Shown here: positions 37,505 to 46,060 of the stretch, in pieces
Numbering within the stretch: position 1 is the first letter of the stretch
Layout of the letters: each line of letters opens with the position of its first letter
Source: Mitsuaria sp. PDC51
GTDB lineage: Bacteria; Pseudomonadota; Gammaproteobacteria; Burkholderiales; Burkholderiaceae_C
Direction: 5' to 3'
DNA length: 64,000 nucleotides
Assembly: GCF_900113225.1 (NCBI RefSeq)
Contig: NZ_FOZE01000003.1
Span: forward strand, 248,001-312,000
Program-made: the position numbers and the translations under genes
The notes under the pieces: generated by a model
Told to the model about the DNA's origin: nothing
Seen by the model: the letters and a program-made list of their open reading frames with translations, nothing else
Databases searched by the model: none

Positions 37505-39895
37505 ATGAACCGGCCGCACGACCCCTTCTTCGACGGTGACCAGCGCGCCCGCCGCCCCGGCCTGCGCCTGGCGGCCGAGGACGGCCAGCGCGCGCCCGGC
37601 ATGCCGGACGAGCCGCAGGACCCGCTCGCGGACCTGGCGCAGCAGCCGGCGATTGATCCGCTGCTGCAGTGCCTGGCCTGGCTGACGCAGCATCACGGGC
37701 GCGCGCGCTCGGCCGATTCGCTGCGCGCCGGCGCGCCGGTCGAGGGCGCGATCAGCCCCGACCAGGCCATCCGCCTGATGCGCGAGGCCGGCTACAACGC
37801 CGGGCTGCTGCGCAAGGGCATCGAGGAGATCCACCAGCTGCTGCTGCCCGCGGTGCTGCTGCTCAACGGCGGCGATGCCTGCGTGCTGGTGCGGCGCCTG
37901 GACGACGATGCCGCCGGCGGCGTGCGCTACGAGGTCGTCTTCCCCGGCCCGGAGGCCGCCAGCTGCGTGGCCCCGGCCGCGGAACTGGACCAGGAATACA
38001 GCGGCTTCATCCTGGCGGTGACGCCGCAGGAGGTGTCGCAGGCCAAGCCGATCGCCGGCGCCCAGGACGAGACCCCGCTGCTGCAGGCCGATTCGCACTG
38101 GCTGTTCGGCACCCTCAAGCGCTTCATTCCCTACTACCGCTCGGCCATGCTGGCCGCGCTGCTGAGCAACGTGCTCATGATGGTGTCGGGCCTGGTGACC
38201 TCGGTCATCTACGACAAGGTCATCCCGCACCAGGCCTTCGTCACGCTGTGGACGCTGGCCGTCGGCGCCGGGCTGGCGCTGGTCTTCGACCTGTTCGCCC
38301 GCCAGCTGCGCGCCCACCTGATCGACCTGGCCGGGCGCAAGACCGACCTGATCGTCGGCGCCAAGCTGTTCCGCCAGACGCTGGGCGTGCGGATGGAGCA
38401 TCGCCCCGCGTCGGCCGGCTCCTATGCGCATTACCTGGCCCAGGTCGAGGTGGTGCGCGACTTCTTCACCTCGGCCACGATGTCGGTCCTGACCGACCTG
38501 CCGTTCGTGATCCTGTTCGTCGCGATGACCTTCATCATCGGCGGCCCGCTGGGCTGGGTGCTGATGATCGCGATCCCGCTGATGCTGCTGATGAGCTTCG
38601 GCATCCAGGGCTACCTGCGCCGCGCGATGCGCACCAACATGACCGAGTCGGCCGACCTGCACGGCACGCTGGTCGAGGCGCTCGAAGGCCTGGAGGACCT
38701 CAAGACCACCGGCGCGGAGGGCCGTTTCCTGCGCCGCTACGAGCACAGCACCGCCATCGTCGCCGAGTCCGCGCTGCGCGCCCGCACGATGGCCAGCTGG
38801 AGCATGAACATCTCGATGACCATGCAGCAGGCGATCAACCTGGTGATGCTGGTCTGGGGCGTCTACCTGATCAACGAGAGCGTCATCAGCGCCGGCGCGC
38901 TGATCGGCGCCGTCATGTTCGCCGGCCGCGCCACGGTGCCGCTGAACAGCCTGGTGAGCCTGGCCACCCGCTACCAGGGCGCGCGCGCGGCGATGCTGTC
39001 GCTGAACTCGGTGATGAGCGCGCCGGTGGAGCGCGACTCCACCCGCAACTACGTCCCGCTGAACCAGATCACCGGCCGCATCGGCCTGAACGACATCGGC
39101 TTCTCCTATCCGGCGCAGGGCGATGCCCAGTCGCCCAAGGTGCTGCGCAACGTGACGATGCGGGTGCAGCCGGGCGAGCGCATCGCGATCCTGGGCCGCA
39201 TCGGCAGCGGCAAGTCCACCGTGCTGCGCATGCTGGCGGGCCTGTACCAGCCGACCGAGGGCAACGTCGAGATCGACGGCATCGACCTGCGCCAGGTCGA
39301 CCCGGCGGAGTTCCGCGGCAAGGTCGGTTTCGTGTCGCAGGAGCCGCGGCTCTTCCACGGCACGCTGCGCGACAACGTGCTGATGGGCCGCCACGTCGAT
39401 GCGCAGCGCCTGGTCGAGGTCGCCAAGCTGACGGGCCTGGACCGCGTCGTCGCCGGCCATCCGATGGGCTGGGACCTGCCGGTCGGCGAGATGGGCTCGC
39501 TGCTTTCGGGCGGCCAGCGCCAGCTGGTCGCGCTCGCGCGCAGCCTGGTCACCAAGCCGCAGATCCTGCTGATGGACGAGCCCACCAGCTCGATGGACGC
39601 GCAGTCCGAGATCGCCTTCCTGCGCCAGCTGCGCGACGCCGCCGGCAGCTGCACGCTGATCATGGTCACGCACCGCCCGGCGGTGCTGGAGCTGGTCTCG
39701 CGCATCGTCGTCGTCGACAGCGGCCGGCTGGTCATGGACGGGCCGCGCGACCAGGTCCTGGCCGCGCTGTCCGGCGCCCGCCCGCCGGGCCAGCAGCCCG
39801 CCCAGCCGCAACCGCAGCCGGGCCAGGCGCCGCAGGGCGCTCCCGTCCACGTGCATCCGGCCGCGCAGGCCATGAACCGCGCCGCGTCCGTCTGA
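37505..39895 (+). CDS. Type I secretion ABC transporter, LapB-like
   Basis: A 796-residue inner-membrane transporter. Residues about 55-190 form a C39-like domain in which the catalytic Cys and His of the true peptidase are absent (DPLLQCLAWLTQHHG at the Cys position), so it binds rather than cuts its substrate. Membrane segments cover about residues 210-500. The ATPase has Walker A LGRIGSGKST with the key Lys at about 570, signature LLSGGQRQLVALAR and Walker B ILLMDEPTSSMD. The C-terminal about 45 residues are Gln/Pro-rich. Together with the next two genes it forms a complete type I machine. Confidence 0.93.
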   Translation: MNRPHDPFFDGDQRARRPGLRLAAEDGQRAPGMPDEPQDPLADLAQQPAIDPLLQCLAWLTQHHGRARSADSLRAGAPVEGAISPDQAIRLMREAGYNAGLLRKGIEEIHQLLLPAVLLLNGGDACVLVRRLDDDAAGGVRYEVVFPGPEAASCVAPAAELDQEYSGFILAVTPQEVSQAKPIAGAQDETPLLQADSHWLFGTLKRFIPYYRSAMLAALLSNVLMMVSGLVTSVIYDKVIPHQAFVTLWTLAVGAGLALVFDLFARQLRAHLIDLAGRKTDLIVGAKLFRQTLGVRMEHRPASAGSYAHYLAQVEVVRDFFTSATMSVLTDLPFVILFVAMTFIIGGPLGWVLMIAIPLMLLMSFGIQGYLRRAMRTNMTESADLHGTLVEALEGLEDLKTTGAEGRFLRRYEHSTAIVAESALRARTMASWSMNISMTMQQAINLVMLVWGVYLINESVISAGALIGAVMFAGRATVPLNSLVSLATRYQGARAAMLSLNSVMSAPVERDSTRNYVPLNQITGRIGLNDIGFSYPAQGDAQSPKVLRNVTMRVQPGERIAILGRIGSGKSTVLRMLAGLYQPTEGNVEIDGIDLRQVDPAEFRGKVGFVSQEPRLFHGTLRDNVLMGRHVDAQRLVEVAKLTGLDRVVAGHPMGWDLPVGEMGSLLSGGQRQLVALARSLVTKPQILLMDEPTSSMDAQSEIAFLRQLRDAAGSCTLIMVTHRPAVLELVSRIVVVDSGRLVMDGPRDQVLAALSGARPPGQQPAQPQPQPGQAPQGAPVHVHPAAQAMNRAASV

Positions 39896-39905
39896 GCTTC
39901 GCGCC

Positions 39906-41114
39906 ATGTCCAAGTCCACCACCCTCAGCCGCGAAGAAGGCCTGTTCGTCAGCAGCGTCCAGTCGGCGCTGATCGATGAGCCGCTGCCGCGCGCCGTCTG
40001 GGCCCTGTACCTGATGGCGGCGGTGCTGCTGGTGGGGCTGGTCTGGTCCTCGATCGCCACCGTCGACGAGGTCACCCGCAGCGACGCCCGCATCGTGCCC
40101 GACGGCAAGGAGCAGGTGATCGCCAGCCTGGAGTCCGGCACGCTGGGCAAGCTGCTGGTGCATGAAGGCGAGGAAGTCGAGGCCGGCCAGGCGCTGGCCG
40201 AGCTCGATCCCACCCGCGCCGAGGCCGCCGAGAACGAGAGCCAGGCCAAGCGCCTGGGCCTGATGGCGCAGGTGGCGCGGCTGCGCGCCGAGGCGCTGGG
40301 CGTGCCGCTGAAGTTCCCCGACGAGGTCAAGGGCGTGCAGCGCCTGGTCGACAGCGAGAGCGAGGTCTTCGACACCCGCCGCCGCGTGCTCGACGAGGCG
40401 ACGTCCAGCATCAACCGCAGCATCGGCCTGCTCGCCACCGAGCAGAAGATGGCGCAGGACATGGCGTCCAAGGGCCTGATGTCCAACGTCGAGGTGATGC
40501 GCGTCACGCGCCAGGTCAACGAGCTCCAGCAGCAGCGCAACGAGCGCATCAGTCGTTTCCGCCAGGACGCCAGCACCGAGCTGTCCAAGGCGCAGACCGA
40601 CCTGGCGCAGCTCGACGAGCAACTGGTCGTGCGCCGCGACGCGGTCACGCGCTCGGTGCTGAAGTCGCCGGTCAAGGGGCTGGTCAAGAACATCAAGATG
40701 AACACGGTCGGCGGGGTGATCACGTCCGGCTCGCCGATCATGGAGATCGTGCCGATCGGCCCCCGCATCCTGGTCGAGGCGCGCATCAAGCCCAAGGACA
40801 TCGGTTACGTGCAGGTCGGGCAGACGGCGATCGTCAAGCTCAACGGCTACGACTTCAACGTCAACGGCGGCCTGCACGGCAAGATCGAGTACGTCAGCCC
40901 CGACGCCCTGGGCGAGACCGAGAAGAACAACGAAGGCACCTACTACCGGGTGCTGATCACCGCCGAGCACAACACGCTGCGCGCCAAGGGCGAGCCGCTG
41001 CCGGTCATCCCCGGCATGACGGCGATGGTGGATATCCGCACCGGCGAGCGCTCGGTGCTGAGCTACCTCCTGAGACCCATGCTGAAGTCGAAGGAAGCGC
41101 TGCGAGAGCGCTGA
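39906..41114 (+). CDS. Type I secretion membrane-fusion protein, HlyD/LapC-like
   Basis: A 402-residue adaptor anchored by one membrane segment near the N-terminus (LYLMAAVLLVGLVWSSIA). It then has a split lipoyl domain (LGKLLVHEGEEVEAGQALAELD), a long coiled coil (about residues 110-250) and a C-terminal beta domain (ILVEARIKPKDIGYVQVGQ). It bridges the ABC transporter and the TolC-type protein. Its start lies 10 bases after the ABC gene stop. Confidence 0.93.
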   Translation: MSKSTTLSREEGLFVSSVQSALIDEPLPRAVWALYLMAAVLLVGLVWSSIATVDEVTRSDARIVPDGKEQVIASLESGTLGKLLVHEGEEVEAGQALAELDPTRAEAAENESQAKRLGLMAQVARLRAEALGVPLKFPDEVKGVQRLVDSESEVFDTRRRVLDEATSSINRSIGLLATEQKMAQDMASKGLMSNVEVMRVTRQVNELQQQRNERISRFRQDASTELSKAQTDLAQLDEQLVVRRDAVTRSVLKSPVKGLVKNIKMNTVGGVITSGSPIMEIVPIGPRILVEARIKPKDIGYVQVGQTAIVKLNGYDFNVNGGLHGKIEYVSPDALGETEKNNEGTYYRVLITAEHNTLRAKGEPLPVIPGMTAMVDIRTGERSVLSYLLRPMLKSKEALRER

Positions 41115-41128
41115 GCAAGGGCTACTGC

Positions 41129-41225
41129 GCGGGCGCTGGGCTTCGTTGCGGGGCCCGCCTCCCCATCCTCACGTAGCGCCGCTACGCTCCGGTGGGTCGG
41201 CACCCGCGCCTAGCCCAGCACCCGC
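41129..41225. repeat. Long imperfect inverted repeat in the adaptor/TolC gap
   Basis: The arms GCGGGCGCTGGGCT (41129-41142) and AGCCCAGCACCCGC (41212-41225) match at thirteen of fourteen positions. Between them is a second short hairpin around GTAGCGCCGCTAC. The roughly 97-bp element is non-coding. It could stabilise the mRNA of the upstream genes or be a dispersed element. Confidence 0.6.
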
Positions 41226-41365
41226 TCGCTACGCCCCGAGACACCGGGCCTCGGATCGGGGAAAACAGGCCGATTAGGCCGATTGCGCCCCGCTTATCTC
41301 CGCTTCGAATCGGCGCCGGGATGGTCCAGTAGAGGCATGGGAAATTGCTTGCAGTACGCGTGACC

Positions 41366-42778
41366 ATGACCATCTCGACTCCACGCCGGAGCCCGCGGCG
41401 TACCTCCATCTTTCGCCTGAGCGCCGGCGCAGCCGTCGTGCTGACGGCGCTCGCCAGCTTCAGCGCACCCGTCTGGGCGCAGGATCCGCCGCCGAGCCGC
41501 TGCTCGGACGAGCGGACGCTGCCGCCCGCGCAGCTCTCAGCCAAGGACACCGCGCTGCTGGACGTCGGCGATGCCGACCCGCGCTCGCAGCTGCAGGAGC
41601 TCGTCAACCGCGCGCTCAATCGCAGCAAGGCGCTGGGCGCGACACGGCTGCTGACCTTGGCCGCGGAGGCCGATTACCAGGAAGCCAAGGCGCAGCGCCT
41701 GCCCACGGTGACGCTGGGCTTGTCGGCTGCCCACACCGGCACCGTGCTGCCGGGCGATGGCCCGGGCAACCACTCGAGCGGCCTGCAGGGACGGGGCTCG
41801 CTGAGCGTGACCGCGCCGATCTACGACTCGGGCCGCATCACCAAGCTGACCGAATGGAAGTCGCAGCTCCTCGAGGCCGCGCGCTTCGGGCAGTCGAGCG
41901 CGGAGGAACAGGTCGCGCTGCAGACGGTGTCGCTGGCGCTGGACCGTGGCCGCTATCAGCTGCAGGCGCAGGTCTACAGCCAGTACGTGCGCAAGATGGC
42001 CTGCCTGGTCGAGGCGCTGGACATCATCACCAAGGCCGACCACGGCCGCGCCAGCGAGCTGGTGCAGGCGCAGAAGAGCCTGCAGCAGGCCGACCTGTCC
42101 TATGAACAGACCACGTCCGCGCTGCGCCAGACCGAGGTGCGCCTGAAGCGCTTCGTCGGCGACGAACTGCCGCGCGGCGCGGCGATGAGCGCGGTGCTGG
42201 CGCGCCTGCCCGACCTCAACGAGATGCTGGCCGACGTGATGGTGTCGCCCGACGTGGCGGCCGCCTCGGCCCAGGCCCAGGCCCAGCGCAGCTACGCGGA
42301 ATCGGTGCGCGCCGGGCAGCAGCCCAGCGTGAGCCTGCTGGTGTCGGGCAACTCGACGGTGGGCCAGGCCCGCCAGACCGACTGGATCGGCGGCGTGACG
42401 GTCAACATCCCGATCGTGCAGCCGGGCGCCGACTCGGCGCTGACCTCGGCGCGCCGGCGCGCCCAGGCGGCCTCGCTGCAGCGCGACGAGACCATCGAGG
42501 CCAAGCGCTATCGCGTGCAGGAGATGTACGAGGCGGCGTCCTCGTCGCTGGACCGCTCGCGGCGGCTGGTCGACATCCTGCGCAACAGCGAACGCGTCCG
42601 CGGCTTCACGCTCCAGCAGTGGCAGCAGCTCGGCAAGCGCTCCCTGTTCGACGTGATGGCCGCGGAAGGCGATTACTACTCGATGCGGGTCGCCCACGTG
42701 AACGCCCTGTACGACGCCCAGCAAGTGGTGGCGATCATCTGGTCCCAGGGCCGGGGGGTCGTGACGCCGTTGCGTTGA
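41366..42778 (+). CDS. TolC-family outer-membrane channel protein
   Basis: A 470-residue protein with an N-terminal signal peptide (hydrophobic AGAAVVLTALASFS, cleavage near VWAQ) followed by the paired-repeat outer membrane efflux domains (QELVNRALNRSKALG, KAQRLPTVTLGLSA, APIYDSGRITK, VTVNIPIVQPGADSALTSARRRAQ). I chose the ATG at 41366 because the signal peptide starts there; a TTG at 41345 is possible. It is the third type I secretion component, separated from the adaptor gene by 251 bases and an inverted repeat, so it may be separately expressed. Confidence 0.9.
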   Translation: MTISTPRRSPRRTSIFRLSAGAAVVLTALASFSAPVWAQDPPPSRCSDERTLPPAQLSAKDTALLDVGDADPRSQLQELVNRALNRSKALGATRLLTLAAEADYQEAKAQRLPTVTLGLSAAHTGTVLPGDGPGNHSSGLQGRGSLSVTAPIYDSGRITKLTEWKSQLLEAARFGQSSAEEQVALQTVSLALDRGRYQLQAQVYSQYVRKMACLVEALDIITKADHGRASELVQAQKSLQQADLSYEQTTSALRQTEVRLKRFVGDELPRGAAMSAVLARLPDLNEMLADVMVSPDVAAASAQAQAQRSYAESVRAGQQPSVSLLVSGNSTVGQARQTDWIGGVTVNIPIVQPGADSALTSARRRAQAASLQRDETIEAKRYRVQEMYEAASSSLDRSRRLVDILRNSERVRGFTLQQWQQLGKRSLFDVMAAEGDYYSMRVAHVNALYDAQQVVAIIWSQGRGVVTPLR

Positions 42779-42856
42779 TCGCGGAGCGGCAAAGCGCGGG
42801 CTCGCCGCGATGTGGAGCGCATGCCCGTCCGGCCCCTCGCGTCGCCCCAAAGAAAA

Positions 42857-42879
42857 AAACCGCCCCGAAGGGCGGTTTT
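42857..42879. terminator. Bidirectional intrinsic terminator
   Basis: AAACCGCCC (42857-42865) and GGGCGGTTT (42870-42878) pair perfectly around a CGAA tetraloop, with A-rich sequence on one side and TTTT on the other. It lies between the convergent TolC-type and PEP-CTERM genes and should serve both. Confidence 0.85.
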
Positions 42880-42898
42880 CGCATTCAGCCGAAGCCGA

Positions 42899-43855
42899 TT
42901 ACTTGCGCAGGGCGCGGCGGCGCTGGGCGAAGCCCAGGCCCGCCAGGGCCAGGCCGACCAGGGCCAGGGAGCCCGGTTCCGGCACGTTGATCACCAGGGA
43001 GCCGTCCAGCGTCGACTGACGGATCAGGCCGCCGCCAGCGTTCCACAGCTGGTCCGGGGTCGGGATCGGGGGATCGACGTTGGTGTCCAGCACCCAGCTC
43101 ACCGAGATGTTGTTGTTCAGCCAGTTGCTGTACAGCGTGCCCAGACCGTCACCAGAGTTGAAGAAGTTCTGGATGAAGGTGTCGCCGCCAGCGTAGCTGT
43201 AGTCAACGTAGCCGCTGACATTCAGGTTGGTCAGCTGGATGTCCGAACCGGTGACGATCAGACGCAGGACTTCCTTGCCGTTGTTCGGGTCGGTCGCCGC
43301 GCTCTGGTAGAACACCTTGAACACGCCGGTGTTGTAGCGGACGAAGTCGGAGACGCCGTCGCCGTTGCCGTCCACGGTCACGCCCTGGATCTCGTACTGG
43401 TAGGTCAGGCCCCAGGCGCCGCCCAGGCCGCCGACGTTGCCGAAGCCGTAGGCCGGGAAGCCCACGCCACCGACGAAGCCGTTCAGGTCGGTCGGGTTCT
43501 GCGGGTTGTTCAGCGAGTCGATGTTGGTCTGCGCCGGCGCGTTCGGATAGTTGAACGAGGCGGTGCCGCCGCTCAGCGTGGGCTTGGTGCCGGCGCTGAA
43601 GCCGTAGCCGTTCATCACGGACGGGATGTTGGTGTCGATCACCGTGGTGCCAGGCGTGGCCGGCGAACCCAGGTAGATCGAGGTCGCCAGCGTGCCGCTG
43701 TAACCCAGTTGGTCGAACACGGTGGTGTTCGTCGAGCCGTTCGGCTCCGGACGGAAGTCCTGGCCGGTGTTGATGTACAGCGGGGCCGCCATCGCCGGCA
43801 ACGTCGCAGCGGCCAGCGCGGTGGCGGCCAGTGCGAGCTTTGCTTGCTTGAACAT
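42899..43855 (-). CDS. PEP-CTERM sorting-domain protein
   Basis: A 318-residue secreted protein. Its N-terminal signal peptide (KLALAATALAAATLPAMA) is followed by a Gly/Asn/Thr-rich beta-type body with few Lys and no recognised domain. The C-terminus has the sorting signal: VPEPGSLALVGLALAGLGFA and then the basic RRRALRK. Such proteins are cut by exosortase and usually attached to the surface or released. AAGGAG lies six bases before the ATG at 43855. A sigma-54 promoter precedes it. The exosortase A gene lies about 11 kb away in this window. The body could be an adhesin or matrix protein, but this is inference. Confidence 0.93.
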   Translation of the reverse strand: MFKQAKLALAATALAAATLPAMAAPLYINTGQDFRPEPNGSTNTTVFDQLGYSGTLATSIYLGSPATPGTTVIDTNIPSVMNGYGFSAGTKPTLSGGTASFNYPNAPAQTNIDSLNNPQNPTDLNGFVGGVGFPAYGFGNVGGLGGAWGLTYQYEIQGVTVDGNGDGVSDFVRYNTGVFKVFYQSAATDPNNGKEVLRLIVTGSDIQLTNLNVSGYVDYSYAGGDTFIQNFFNSGDGLGTLYSNWLNNNISVSWVLDTNVDPPIPTPDQLWNAGGGLIRQSTLDGSLVINVPEPGSLALVGLALAGLGFAQRRRALRK

Positions 43856-44225
43856 GTGTCTCTCCTTGAGGATGCGTCTTGCCAGATGCACGTTAGGAAG
43901 CGGCACGTGCCGGCTTCTTGCCCGGGATCAAAGCGAGGACCGTGCCAGCCATCTTTCATCCTTGTGAATCAAGGACTTGGCAATCGGATGCGGGAATCCT
44001 CGGCGCTTGCTGTCAAGTTTTTCGACAGCGGCCTGGCCCACATTTCGGGGGGGTGTCGAGGGGGTGTCGCGATGCGCGGGGCAGGGTGGGTCGAGGGCGA
44101 TCGGCGCGCGCCCCGTCCCGTTTTTCGGCCGATGGCCGTCAGGGCGGCAGGCGCATACTCGGCGGCTGCGTCCCGCAGACCGGTCCCGCGAGCCGGCGGA
44201 CGCGATTCGGATACAGGGAGACCCC
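43856..44225. other. Divergent intergenic region PEP-CTERM / ThiF-like
   Basis: This 370-bp gap contains the sigma-54 promoter of the PEP-CTERM gene. For the plus-strand ThiF-like gene I see GGGAG before the ATG but no convincing promoter. The rest, around 44040-44200, is GC-rich and without a clear motif. Confidence 0.4.
43930..43947 (-). promoter_or_regulatory. Sigma-54 promoter of the PEP-CTERM gene
   Basis: On the minus strand, TGGCACG-GTCC-TCGCTTT runs from 43947. The invariant GG and GC are separated by exactly ten bases, and the -24 half TGGCACG is consensus; the -12 half has one mismatch (TCGC for TTGC). It would start transcription about 66 bases before the ATG. PEP-CTERM genes are known to be controlled by the RpoN activator PrsR, which is encoded outside this window. 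Confidence 0.65.
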
Positions 44226-45107
44226 ATGAGCCGCGACACCCCCTCCGGTTTTACTTTCGATTACGACCGCGCCTTCTCGCGCAATATCGGCTGGGTCACC
44301 CGGGATGAACAGCAGCGGCTGCGGCGCGCCCGCGTCGCGGTGGCCGGATTGGGTGGCGTCGGCGGCGCCCATGTACTGACCTTGTCGCGTCTGGGGATCG
44401 CCAATTTCAATATCGCCGACTTCGATGAATTCGATGTCCACAACATGAATCGGCAGGCCGCGGCCTTCATGTCGTCGATGGGGCGGCCCAAGATCGAGGT
44501 CGTCGCCGAAATGGCCCGCGACATCAATCCGGAAAGCGATATCCGCCTGTTCCGCGACGGCGTCACCGATGCCAACCTCGATGAATTCCTGAAGGATGTC
44601 GATGTGTATGTCGACAGCCTCGACTTTTTCGTGCTGGAGGTGCGCCGCAAGGTGTTTCGCCGCTGCCGCGAACTGGGCATTCCCGCGATGACCGCCGCTC
44701 CTCTGGGCATGGGCACCGCCTTCCTCTACTTCAGCCCCACCGGGATGAGTTTCGAGGACTATTTCCAGGTCGAGGGCGCGGCGCACGAGGAGCAATATGC
44801 GCGCTTCATCGCCGGGGTATCGCCGGCCATGCTCAGCCGGCAGTATCTGGTGGACCCCGAGGCGGTGAATTTCAAGGAACGGCGCGGCCCGTCGACCGGC
44901 ATGGCCTGCGAGTTGTGCGCCGGCGTCATGGGCACGAATGTGCTGAAGCTGCTGCTGAATCGCGGTCCCTTGCGCGCGGCGCCCTGGGGCATGCATTTCG
45001 ATGCCTATCGCGGCACGCTCAAGCACACCTGGCGGCCCGGCGGAAATTCCCATCCGCTGCAGCGCCTGCTGATCGCGCTGATCAAGCCGGTGCTCCGCGG
45101 GCGCTGA
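44226..45107 (+). CDS. ThiF/MoeB/E1-like adenylyltransferase
   Basis: A 293-residue protein of the E1-like superfamily. The ATP-binding loop is VAGLGGVGGAH, followed by ADFDEFDVHNMNRQ, which holds the acidic and Arg residues for Mg-ATP. Family members adenylate the C-terminus of a small protein or an amino acid. The second half has PLGMGTAFLYFSPTGMSFEDYF and ACELCAGVMGTNVLKLLLNRGP, as in the ThiF relatives that occur with or beside nitroreductases. No ThiS, MoaD, nitroreductase or JAB protease gene is near. GGGAG precedes the ATG. Its codons (GAT, GAA, AAT) are less GC-rich than its neighbours', which may mark a different origin. Confidence 0.85.
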   Translation: MSRDTPSGFTFDYDRAFSRNIGWVTRDEQQRLRRARVAVAGLGGVGGAHVLTLSRLGIANFNIADFDEFDVHNMNRQAAAFMSSMGRPKIEVVAEMARDINPESDIRLFRDGVTDANLDEFLKDVDVYVDSLDFFVLEVRRKVFRRCRELGIPAMTAAPLGMGTAFLYFSPTGMSFEDYFQVEGAAHEEQYARFIAGVSPAMLSRQYLVDPEAVNFKERRGPSTGMACELCAGVMGTNVLKLLLNRGPLRAAPWGMHFDAYRGTLKHTWRPGGNSHPLQRLLIALIKPVLRGR

Positions 45108-45282
45108 ACCGGGGGTTTTCCCGGCCGATCCAGGAGGAATTCGAGGGCCCCCCGCAGGGGGATTCGGGGGGCTCCGCTAGCACGGAATTCCATCACGTCA
45201 GGAAGGGATCGCCCTCAGTCCAGGGGGTTCCACACCCGGGCGCGCTGAGGTGCAATCCGGGCAGCTTCCTGCAGGGGTGGAC
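45108..45282. promoter_or_regulatory. Leader of the exopolysaccharide operon
   Basis: This 175-bp gap should carry the promoter of the XrtA operon. CCGGG and CCCGG around TTTT (about 45110-45124) form a weak hairpin after the ThiF-like gene. I see no good sigma-70 or sigma-54 match. Confidence 0.3.
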
Positions 45283-45921
45283 ATGTTGAAGAACACTGGA
45301 CTGAAGATCGCTTCCATCAAGGCGGCACAGACCGCGCTGCTGGCCGTCGCCACGGTGCTGGCCGGCTGCTCGACCACCGGCAGCCTGCCGCCCGCGCCGG
45401 TGTCCGCCTCGCAGGCCGACTACAGCTACGTGGTCGGCGCCGGCGACAACCTCAACATCATCGTGTGGCGCAATCCGGAACTGTCGCTGACCGTGCCCGT
45501 GCGTCCCGACGGCAAGATCGCCGCCCCGCTGATCGACGAGTTGCCGGTGCAGGGCAAGAACTCGGTCGAGATCGCCCGCGACATCGAGAAGCAGCTCGGC
45601 AAGTACGTGCGCGATCCGGTCGTCACCGTGATCGTCACCAGCTTCATCGGCCCGTACAGCGAGCAGATCCGCGTCGTGGGCGAGGCCGCCAAGCCGCAGT
45701 TCCTGCCCTACAAGCAGAAGATGACCCTGCTGGACGTGATGATCGCCGTCGGCGGCCTGACCGATTTCGCGGCCGGCAACTCCGCCACCATCCTGCGCAC
45801 CGCCGAGGGCAACAAGCAGTACTCGGTGCGTCTGAAGGATCTGATCCGTCGCGGCGATGTCTCCGCCAACGTCGAGATGCGCCCGGGCGACATCCTGATC
45901 ATTCCGCAGAGCTTCTTCTGA
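45283..45921 (+). CDS. XrtA-system polysaccharide export lipoprotein (Wza-like)
   Basis: A 212-residue outer-membrane lipoprotein. The lipobox is VLAGC (Cys about residue 29). A polysaccharide export domain follows (YVVGAGDNLNIIVWRNPELS, VPVRPDGKIAAPLIDELPVQG), then a SLBB-type region (IRVVGEAAKPQFLPYKQKMTLLDVMIAVGGL) and a C-terminal PGDILIIPQSFF. Members form the outer-membrane channel for the polymer; this matches the PEP-CTERM-associated version (TIGR03027). I chose the ATG at 45283, which gives a normal lipoprotein signal. It opens the long plus-strand exopolysaccharide locus. Confidence 0.93.
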   Translation: MLKNTGLKIASIKAAQTALLAVATVLAGCSTTGSLPPAPVSASQADYSYVVGAGDNLNIIVWRNPELSLTVPVRPDGKIAAPLIDELPVQGKNSVEIARDIEKQLGKYVRDPVVTVIVTSFIGPYSEQIRVVGEAAKPQFLPYKQKMTLLDVMIAVGGLTDFAAGNSATILRTAEGNKQYSVRLKDLIRRGDVSANVEMRPGDILIIPQSFF

Positions 45922-46060
45922 CCGCCGCCCGGCCGGTCCGCGCGCCCGCGGCGCGACGGCCCGGTCCGGTTCCGGCCAGTCCCGCCCGTTTCCCGAAGTA
46001 CCGGCCCGTTCCCGACCGGGCCTCGACCGGCGCCGACGCCGGCGCAACCGAGATCGCCGC

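Noticed and set aside
37349-40801. 1150-residue minus-strand open frame across the type I secretion genes
   Set aside because: It is the antisense of well-supported secretion genes, with a Ser/Arg/Val/Gln-rich shadow composition.
42899-43855. Reading the PEP-CTERM protein as a curli or RTX adhesin secreted by the adjacent type I system
   Set aside because: It has a Sec signal peptide and a VPEP/membrane/Arg tail, so it uses Sec and exosortase; it has no Gly-Asp nonapeptide repeats.
44226-45107. ThiF-like gene as part of an antiviral ubiquitin-like (CBASS/Bil-type) system
   Set aside because: No cyclase, E2-like, JAB or ubiquitin-like gene is adjacent; the neighbours are envelope genes.
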